Shown here: positions 24,501 through 27,285 of the stretch, one piece after another
How the letters are laid out: every line of letters starts with the position of its first letter
How positions within the stretch are numbered: the first letter of the stretch is position 1
Assembly: GCA_036897485.1 (NCBI GenBank)
Contig: JAYMTF010001011.1
Span: 1 to 27,285, forward strand
DNA length: 27,285 bases
Origin: Pelargonium nanum
Lineage: Eukaryota; Streptophyta; Magnoliopsida; Geraniales; Geraniaceae
Direction: 5' to 3'
Notes under the pieces: generated by a model
The model's database searches: none
Told to the model about the DNA's origin: nothing
What the model saw: only the letters and a program-made list of their open reading frames with translations
Made by a program: the position numbers and the translations under genes

Positions 24501-25238
24501 ACACCATCTCCTAAAAGCACTTGAAGAAGTTTACCACCCACTCTCAATCTCTCATACAGAACAATGCGTCCTACCAAGAATTCCAACTAAATCACTCTGA
24601 CACAACAAAGCAATGAACCAGCTATTTATCAAGAGGTTTCTAAGCAGAATTTACACAATGTCAAACTGTCCAGAAAGCTAAAAGAGTTTAAATTTATAAT
24701 TGAGATGTACAGTATCTAATAGGCCAGAGAACTGGGACATAAAAATTCATAACAAAAACTAATCATAAATGTTCTGTTTCCACTAGATTGTATAGTTTTG
24801 TTATATCTGATCACAAGTAACAAAACCCAAACATGGAAATATTCAATTCTCTTTCTTAGCAACCAACATAGCAGTAAAGCGAGAATAGAAACACTCACGT
24901 CTTGAGCCATCTGAGTCACAACATCCGCAAAATTGGATCCCAGCTCCTCATGCGAGACCCTCTCCAAAAACTCAACCGAATCCAACACAGCTTTACACTT
25001 CTGAAACGCCAACTCCCCACGGACCTAATAAAACAGTGGGCGTGCATGAATACGTATATGCAAAACGGCTAATTGAGAAGAGAGAAAGAGAGCAACGAAC
25101 CAGGGACCAGGAGAGCTCGTAGAGGAAGCGGAGCATGGGGACGGGGTTGGAGGGCTTGAAGGTAGGGTTTCCGGTGCTCTTCCATTCGCGGAGGAGGTCC
25201 TCCGTGACGTATATGCACTCCACGGGAGGGAGAGACAT
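994..25238 (-). CDS. THO2: THO complex subunit 2 (THOC2 orthologue), 32 exons
   Basis: Scaffold of the nuclear THO/TREX complex, which packages nascent mRNA and couples transcription to export; plant THO2 also acts in small-RNA biogenesis (family knowledge). Exons in gene order: 25238-25101, 25024-24899, 21952-21911, 21111-21052, 20948-20886, 20695-20615, 16997-16926, 16841-16794, 16641-16573, 16470-16337, 13627-13552, 13130-12937, 12023-11943, 11611-11401, 10823-10584, 10495-10415, 10323-10204, 10091-10032, 9709-9582, 7654-7558, 7470-7342, 7209-7106, 6657-6477, 6252-6071, 5874-5268, 5065-4961, 4661-4506, 4414-4334, 4262-3804, 2824-1682, 1517-1210, 1063-994. They total 5,646 nt, 1,881 residues, with GT/AG at each junction and no internal stop; the Arabidopsis protein is of similar length (about 1,820). 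The start [14 protein letters not shown] matches the family N-terminus. Recognised blocks: THOC2_N about 10-540 ([31 protein letters not shown]), Thoc2 about 546-625 ([17 protein letters not shown]), Tho2 about 785-1170. A coiled coil covers 949-1016. The tail from about 1225 is disordered and RD/RE-rich. Identity is near certain; single splice sites are by eye. Confidence 0.96.
1064..1209 (-). other. U12-type (minor spliceosome) intron, last intron of THO2
   Basis: On the minus strand the donor is GTATCCTTAA, close to the U12 consensus RTATCCTTT. Near the acceptor lies TCCTTAAC (1084 down to 1077), matching the U12 branch-site core TCCTTAAC. It is followed 13-14 nt later by the TAG acceptor at 1064, within the short spacing U12 introns require. 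No polypyrimidine tract is visible between branch site and acceptor, also typical of U12 introns. Terminal dinucleotides are GT-AG. The intron is 146 nt and holds a short dinucleotide repeat. Confidence 0.85.
1164..1184. repeat. (TG)n microsatellite in the U12 intron
   Basis: A TG-rich run of about 20 nt broken by one TA. It lies within THO2 intron 31 and reads as CA repeats in the transcript. Confidence 0.85.
1682..2824 (-). other. THO2: THO2 exon 30: RD/RE-rich disordered tail
   Basis: Longest exon (1,143 nt, residues about 1376-1756). It begins [20 protein letters not shown] and is almost entirely Ser, Asp, Glu, Arg and Lys. RD/RE/RS dipeptides are dense in its second half ([37 protein letters not shown]). 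A proline patch, PPPPPLPP, sits near residue 1680. Such tails in THOC2 proteins bind RNA and are thought to be phosphorylated (family knowledge). The exon is open throughout in one frame. Exon 29 (residues about 1222-1375) is also low in predicted structure and rich in Ser, Gly and Asn. Confidence 0.9.
3269..3350. mobile_element. 82-bp foldback Stowaway MITE
   Basis: Terminal inverted repeats of about 32 bp: the left begins CTCCCTCCGTACCAAAAAAA and the right ends TTATTTTGGTATGGAGGGAG. Only about 18 bp separate the arms, so the element is nearly all hairpin. The right flank is TA (3351-3352). The left flank is AA, so one side of the TA target duplication has drifted. The well-kept arms suggest it is fairly young. 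It lies within THO2 intron 29. Confidence 0.85.
3481..3530. repeat. Compound microsatellite (TG)9(AG)12 plus interrupted AG
   Basis: Eighteen nt of TG repeats run straight into 24 nt of AG repeats, then an interrupted ATAGAGAG. Located in THO2 intron 29; likely polymorphic in length. Confidence 0.95.
5066..5267 (-). repeat. THO2 intron 25 with 106-bp tandem duplication that copies the 5' splice site
   Basis: Segments 5075-5167 and 5181-5273 are near-identical at a period of 106 bp; the shared tail includes AACAATTGATTAATCGAACC. The right copy covers the real donor of exon 25 (TTGGAAG|GTAATAAG on the minus strand, donor at 5267). The left copy repeats the same splice-site context with a donor at 5161. 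Without the extra copy the intron would be about 96 nt, an ordinary plant intron. Confidence 0.92.
5268..5874 (-). other. THO2: THO2 exon 25: Tho2 domain core with coiled coil
   Basis: Second-longest coding exon (607 nt, residues about 906-1108). It opens with [13 protein letters not shown] and [16 protein letters not shown], typical of the Tho2 domain. A charged heptad-like stretch follows at about 949-1016, from YESEISKQ to RREKDKW-like residues with [16 protein letters not shown] in the middle. The exon then continues into the helical segment with [20 protein letters not shown] and closes on [10 protein letters not shown]. The coiled coil is probably a contact surface inside the THO complex (inference). 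The donor that ends this exon is duplicated in the next intron (see separate entry). Confidence 0.9.
6658..7105 (-). other. THO2 intron 22 (448 bp)
   Basis: AT-rich intron with no coding or repeat structure that I can see. Confidence 0.8.
7210..7341 (-). repeat. THO2 intron 21 with 74-bp-period duplication that copies the 3' splice site
   Basis: GACCAATGCC followed by T(A/G)TTTGGAA occurs at 7201-7218 and again at 7275-7292. The first marks the acceptor and first nine bases of exon 22 (AAATAG|GCATTGGTC on the minus strand). The second gives an equally placed AAACAG|GCATTGGTC inside the intron, 74 nt upstream in the transcript. The similarity fades further into the intron. Confidence 0.8.
7655..9581 (-). 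other. THO2 intron 19 (1,927 bp)
   Basis: Long intron without a recognisable gene. The one clear internal repeat is AAAATTGATCTGCATC near 9254 and again near 9299 (period 45 bp, about 22 bp shared with one mismatch). The short open frames on either strand show no family resemblance. The interior is less AT-rich than other introns but I recognise no element. Confidence 0.75.
9710..10031 (-). other. THO2 intron 18 (322 bp)
   Basis: Intron between the exons ending in residues YLTQ and starting LEYDVLEYV. Nothing beyond splice sites is visible. Confidence 0.8.
10863..11016 (-). repeat. TRIM downstream LTR
   Basis: Same TG...CA ends as the partner. It begins directly after the purine run and ends 39 bp from the start of exon 15 in the genome, so it makes up part of the branch-point region of intron 14. 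Confidence 0.9.
11025..11075. promoter_or_regulatory. Two G-box motifs (CACGTG) inside the TRIM
   Basis: CACGTG occurs at 11025-11030 and 11070-11075, each followed by a stretch with TTTTTCTTT, so the two lie in a short internal duplication. G-boxes bind plant bZIP and bHLH factors. Any role here is inference. Confidence 0.45.
11183..11338 (-). repeat. TRIM upstream LTR
   Basis: Begins TGAAGAAAGTGGGTGAT and ends in AACA on the minus strand. It shares CCAATGTGGGA/CCAATGCGGGA and CTTTTTCTATTTTTCC blocks (plus-strand reading) with the partner LTR. Confidence 0.9.
11612..11942 (-). other. THO2 intron 13 (331 bp)
   Basis: Contains a purine-rich run on the plus strand (near 11665-11700). No other structure seen. 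Confidence 0.75.
12024..12936 (-). other. THO2 intron 12 (913 bp)
   Basis: Holds a diverged tandem duplication (see separate entry) in its left half. The remainder is AT-rich with no recognised element or open frame of note. Confidence 0.8.
12086..12326. repeat. Diverged tandem duplication, period about 133 bp
   Basis: CACCAGATCTTAGAAGG at 12108 recurs at 12241. Further matches run through CATTTCATA(A/G)AAG and on to ATTCTCAATCAA. Several substitutions and small indels separate the copies, so this duplication is older than those in introns 3 and 25. Confidence 0.8.
13131..13551 (-). other. THO2 intron 11 (421 bp)
   Basis: A-rich on the plus strand near 13370-13520 (T-rich in the transcript). 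No gene or element seen. Confidence 0.75.
14690..14815 (+). mobile_element. Possible tRNA-derived SINE relic
   Basis: On the plus strand a B-box-like GTTTGAATCCCA (14764-14775, compare GGTTCGANNCC) lies about 37 bp after an A-box-like TAGCCTATGGTTC (14716-14728). The block ends in a run of about 17 T, then GCAG. The order and spacing fit the head of a plant SINE with a T-rich tail. The boxes are degenerate and I see no clear target duplication, so this is tentative. Confidence 0.35.
15031..15082. repeat. 26-bp perfect tandem duplication
   Basis: ATTAAAATATAGAAGAAATA plus GTGGTA occurs twice head to tail without mismatch, so the duplication is recent. Confidence 0.95.
17281..18325 (+). mobile_element. 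GC-rich LTR-like insertion, family unknown
   Basis: Base composition rises clearly above the flanking intron from about 17281 to 18320. Near the right side a TATA-like CAAATATAAATACTCC (18006-18021) is followed by a pyrimidine-rich TCTCTCTCTAG leader, the layout of an LTR promoter. AGTCAA occurs on both flanks (17276-17281 and 18326-18331) and may be a target duplication. I do not see convincing TG...CA ends or a protein domain. It could be a solo LTR, part of a gypsy-type element or another GC-rich insertion. Confidence 0.4.
18826..19127. repeat. Diverged tandem repeat, two copies of about 140-165 bp
   Basis: Both copies share CAACAATCTT, GAAGAATTTTGC, AACTTTGGAGCTTT and a later TTTACTTTT(A/T)CT block, in the same order. 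The second copy carries an extra stretch in the middle. The repeat lies just left of the Copia relic and could belong to its LTR or to older intron sequence. Confidence 0.75.
19200..20290 (+). mobile_element. Ty1/Copia retrotransposon relic (broken)
   Basis: A fossil on the plus strand, antisense to THO2. A primer-binding-like TGGTATCATATCA (19311-19323) follows a sequence ending TTACA, as at the end of a Copia 5' LTR. From about 19680 the translation resembles the Copia integrase: the zinc-binding end, then [18 protein letters not shown], then a segment like the catalytic core's C-terminal part. Gag, protease, reverse transcriptase and the 3' LTR are not seen, so only a fraction of a normal 5-kb element remains. 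It carries several breaks and is old. Confidence 0.8.
20696..20885 (-). other. THO2 intron 5 (190 bp)
   Basis: Short intron between the exons ending KNKE and starting [11 protein letters not shown]. No other structure. Confidence 0.85.
21112..21910 (-). other. THO2 intron 3 (799 bp)
   Basis: Contains a 102-bp tandem duplication close to its 3' end. Otherwise AT-rich with no gene seen. Confidence 0.8.
21145..21347. repeat. 102-bp tandem duplication in intron 3
   Basis: Two head-to-tail copies start GAATGAAGCAACTATGAAAA at 21145 and 21247. They share AGAAAGAACCCGGCCTTTTA and end near AGATAGT(C/T)AAAGGAATA. About seven or eight substitutions separate them. Confidence 0.95.
22340..22645 (-). 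mobile_element. TRIM-like unit 1 (LTR-internal-LTR)
   Basis: A fossil miniature LTR element. The upstream LTR is 22539-22645 and the downstream LTR about 22340-22439 (minus-strand orientation). Next to the upstream LTR is a primer-site-like TGGTACCAAAG. The LTRs share GTTAATGATCACTT on the minus strand. The internal part contains a CAAGTCGGACAACA block that recurs in unit 2. Non-coding, diverged and old. Confidence 0.7.
22647..22970 (-). mobile_element. TRIM-like unit 2 (LTR-internal-LTR)
   Basis: Upstream LTR about 22866-22970, downstream LTR 22647-22750 (TG...CA on the minus strand). After the upstream LTR comes TGTTATTGGAGC, a drifted form of the tRNA-Met primer site. The internal segment shares GTAGGTCGGACAACAC with unit 1. 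It abuts unit 1 with a single base between the two LTRs and no visible 5-bp duplication, so the two may be one tandem structure. Confidence 0.7.
24088..24112. repeat. (TA)n microsatellite
   Basis: A run of about 25 nt of alternating T and A with one interruption, in THO2 intron 2. Confidence 0.9.
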
Positions 25239-25267
25239 TGTGCGGAGCTCGGAGAGAATGGGAACAG

Positions 25268-25275
25268 AAACCCTA
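25268..25275 (+). promoter_or_regulatory. Telo-box AAACCCTA
   Basis: Exact AAACCCTA 30 bp upstream of the THO2 ATG. Telo-boxes are enriched near the 5' ends of plant genes for translation and RNA handling. A second copy lies further upstream in the other orientation. Confidence 0.55.
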
Positions 25276-25290
25276 GAGAGAGAGAGAGAG
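25275..25290. repeat. (AG)n run in the THO2 5' leader
   Basis: Reads as a (CT)n pyrimidine tract on the THO2 strand, 37 bp upstream of the ATG. CT-rich leaders are common in plant housekeeping genes. Confidence 0.85.
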
Positions 25291-25470
25291 ATGGAGGTGT
25301 GGCTCTTGTGTTGGGGTTGGAGTGTTGGTGGATTAGAGAGGAAATGGTGAAATTAGAGGGAGTATCATGTCATCGAGGTCAGGAAAATGGAGGTGGGATT
25401 AGGGTTTCAGAGGATCTGTAGTTTTGTTGGGGGGTTTTGGGGAAGGGGATGGAGGTGTGGCTCTTGTGTT
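25291..25470. repeat. 22-bp direct repeat in the THO2 promoter/leader
   Basis: ATGGAGGTGTGGCTCTTGTG plus TT occurs at 25291-25312 and again at 25449-25470 without mismatch, 158 bp apart. Both copies are followed by T/G-rich sequence. This may mark a local duplication of the leader. Confidence 0.9.
25399..25407 (-). promoter_or_regulatory. Telo-box (AAACCCTAA on the THO2 strand)
   Basis: TTAGGGTTT on the plus strand, about 160 bp upstream of the THO2 ATG. Together with the copy at 25268 this makes a pair, as often seen in THO2-like housekeeping promoters. Confidence 0.5.
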
Positions 25471-26292
25471 TGCTGTTTCTGTTCTCTTCTGTGTAGTCCG
25501 ATTTGGTCTCTCTCAGGCCTCAGCTTGATGCTTTTCGGACCTGGGTTGTCCAAATTGTATCTGGTTAACGGGTCGGATCTGATTTTCTTGGAGGCTTGGG
25601 CTTCATGCCTTCATCTAGCATCTTGAGACCTTGTTTGGCAACATTACTTGTTGCTGGAAGTCGGTTCATGTTTTGGACCTTTCTTGAAGTTAGTAGTTTG
25701 TTTGTTGAAACACATCAACTTTCAGCCAAATTGATTGACTTTTTCTAACTTGAAGTTGACATTTTCAAAAGTCAGATTTGTGCTCCTGCAGCCAAGAAGG
25801 AGCTGCTCCTTACCCATGATCCTATATGAAAAACTCAGTTAGATTTGTCATCTTACCTTCCGAAATTAATGGCTTTTGTAGTGTCTCAACTCAACATTAA
25901 TGGCTCTTTTATCTTTTACAAAAGTTTATTCTGTGATGTGGCATTCTATCAACCTATCCTCATATTGTGTTTGCATTTTGGGGAAATTACAGAAGGCTGC
26001 CCTCAACCAAACACCTTTTGCGTTGGTAATCTCTAAACTAATTTTTGTACTTTTATGCTACCCTAAACTACCCAGACCCCAATCCATCCATCCAAACGAA
26101 CAGAAAATCCGTTTAAGTAGATCATATGTTTCGCACATGCTCAATTTTTTTTAAACTCCCATATTGACCTTGTCTCTTTCAATCTTCTTCTACCTTTAAC
26201 TGATTGAAAATTAGGTTAGAAGCATTTGGGGATGTCGTTGCAAGTTTCTGAAATCGATTTCAAAGGTGGTGGACTTGGAGTTGTTTCACGAC

Positions 26293-26860
26293 ATGAGTGA
26301 GAGTAAGATAAAAGCTATCTGTGACAGAGGTTTGGTTTGCAAGTGTGGAGTGTCAGCTCCAATTCGAACGTCACGGCCAAAAGAAAATCTAGGTAGAAGG
26401 TTTGCTGGTTGTGGAAGATACAATGTAAGTTTCGATTGTCATTCTCTTCATTTTCTTGTTGCCGGAACCATAAATTTACAGTCGAATTGATTGTGGCTTG
26501 AATTTGGGAGTTCAGTTGTGAATCTGGGTTGTTATTGTTGTAGGTAAATTTAAAATACAACTTTTTGAGTGAATTGATCCTGAAACATGTATGTATGGGA
26601 AAAGGGTGCTACCTGGTCTGTATAAGAATATTTAGAAGTTGGAGATGAGTTATGGTGAATTGGAAGACCATAATTTGCAGCTTATGGAAGAGAACATATT
26701 GTTGAAGATGAAGTTGGGGATTGATTATGGTGAAGAAACAGACCTACAAGTTGAAAGTCAAGATATGAAACAACCTTGTAGGTGTTGTTATACAACAATA
26801 GTAGGGTTCATATTAGTTTGTGTAGTTAGTGTTTGGATTGGTATGTTGATGGGTAGTTAG
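26293..26860 (+). pseudogene. GRF-type zinc-finger gene with C-terminal membrane segment, decayed
   Basis: Exon 1 (26293-26424) encodes MSESKIKAICDRG, then a half GRF finger: VCKCGVSAPIRTS and NLGRRFAGCGRY. It ends at a good donor, AAT|GTAAGT. The first obvious acceptor is TTGTAG (26538-26543). Beyond it, the sequence that should give the FEW-ID part and fourth zinc ligand is out of frame. Its homologous frame holds stops at 26570 (TGA where Trp is expected) and 26633 (TAG where Lys is expected), flanking CMYGKRVLPGLYKNI. From 26636 an intact frame resumes: a leucine-rich coiled coil (KLEMSYGELEDHNLQLMEEN), a CRCC patch, a membrane helix (TTIVGFILVCVVSVWIGMLM) and a TAG/TAA end. Small plant GRF proteins have this layout; their function is poorly known. 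Splicing to an AG at 26634-26635 would give an open 118-residue product lacking half the finger. Confidence 0.65.
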
Positions 26861-27285
26861 GTAGCAATTAATGATGTCGTACGTAGCAATGAATAATGGG
26901 CTACCAGAGACTGTAATAGCTTGAAAAAAATATTGAATGAAAGTAAGTTTTTAGTTAAATTGTTGTTTCTGTGTTGAAATTGTTTGTGTAATAGTAGTTA
27001 ATCTATACAATGAAACTTAATGAAAAAAAACTAAACAAAACTGAAACAACCTTATTGTGTAACTTAAACATCATCCGAAAAATCATCCCTGTCATTCATT
27101 GATGTAAAGGCAATGTGATAACTCGTATTTCACACGGGTTATCCTATCCTAAATCATGCTATTTAACACGTCTTTCCCTCCGGATTGTATGGTTTTAACT
27201 CCTAATTGCTAGCATATTCTTTACTTTGCAAATCTTGTGTGCCAAAATGATAATCTTGTATTTTGAGGATTTATCATGTGATTTT
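26861..27285. other. Region without a recognised gene
   Basis: AT-rich. Likely begins with the 3' flank of the GRF-finger gene. The only structure is a 10-bp stem with a G-T wobble (27117-27126 pairing with 27134-27143, seven-base loop). No open frame of note. Confidence 0.6.

Larger units (their letters stand above)
21953..24898 (-). other. THO2 intron 2 (2,946 bp)
   Basis: Second-largest intron. A run of four related short LTRs lies at 22340-22970 (separate entries). The stretch 23000-24890 is AT-rich, with a (TA)n run and a few short open frames that match nothing I know. Confidence 0.8.
25239..26292. other. Divergent intergenic region: THO2 leader and shared promoter
   Basis: About 1 kb separates the THO2 start (minus) from the GRF-finger start (plus). 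The half next to THO2 is GC-richer and holds telo-boxes, an AG/CT run and a 22-bp direct repeat. The half next to the GRF gene is AT-rich and holds CCTTGTTTGG (25629) and a perfect short palindrome AAGGAGCTGCTCCTT (25797-25811). No gene or RNA seen. Confidence 0.6.

Noticed and set aside
25629-25811. CCTTGTTTGG motif and AAGGAGCTGCTCCTT palindrome as a hAT-type MITE
   Set aside because: No matching opposite terminus or 8-bp target duplication could be found.
27117-27143. 10-bp hairpin with seven-base loop
   Set aside because: Too short and isolated to call a terminator, microRNA or transposon end; similar stems arise by chance in AT-rich DNA.

Overview
The window is plant nuclear DNA. It is AT-rich, intron-rich, and carries Stowaway-like MITEs, TRIM elements and a Copia relic. 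It looks like an angiosperm, probably a eudicot, but I cannot name the species.

Almost the whole window (994..25238, minus strand) is one gene for THO2, the plant THOC2 orthologue and scaffold of the nuclear THO/TREX complex. I could place 32 coding exons by eye. Every junction has a GT donor and an AG acceptor and keeps frame, giving a 1,881-residue protein that is apparently intact. The last intron (1064..1209) is U12-type: its donor and branch site both match the minor-spliceosome consensus. The true C-terminus is a short 32nd exon. The stop that follows exon 31 directly lies inside this minor intron.

The rest of the bulk is intron. Introns 2, 6, 10 and 19 are 1.9 to 3.6 kb and hold insertions: a run of four short LTRs forming two TRIM-like units (intron 2), a GC-rich LTR-like block plus a Copia relic (intron 6), a SINE-like relic (intron 10), a complete 476-bp TRIM with 5-bp target duplications (intron 14) and an 82-bp foldback MITE (intron 29). 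Several introns also carry local tandem duplications. One copies the real 5' splice site of intron 25 and another copies the real 3' splice site of intron 21, leaving decoy sites that would shift the frame.

Upstream of THO2 and divergent from it (plus strand, 26293..26860) is a small GRF-type zinc-finger gene with a coiled coil and a C-terminal membrane segment. Its second half-finger is decayed, so it is a pseudogene or a gene shortened by a changed splice site. The roughly 1 kb between the two genes holds the THO2 leader, with telo-boxes and a pyrimidine tract. The left end (1..993) is THO2 3' flank with degraded MITE ends. The right end (26861..27285) shows no gene.
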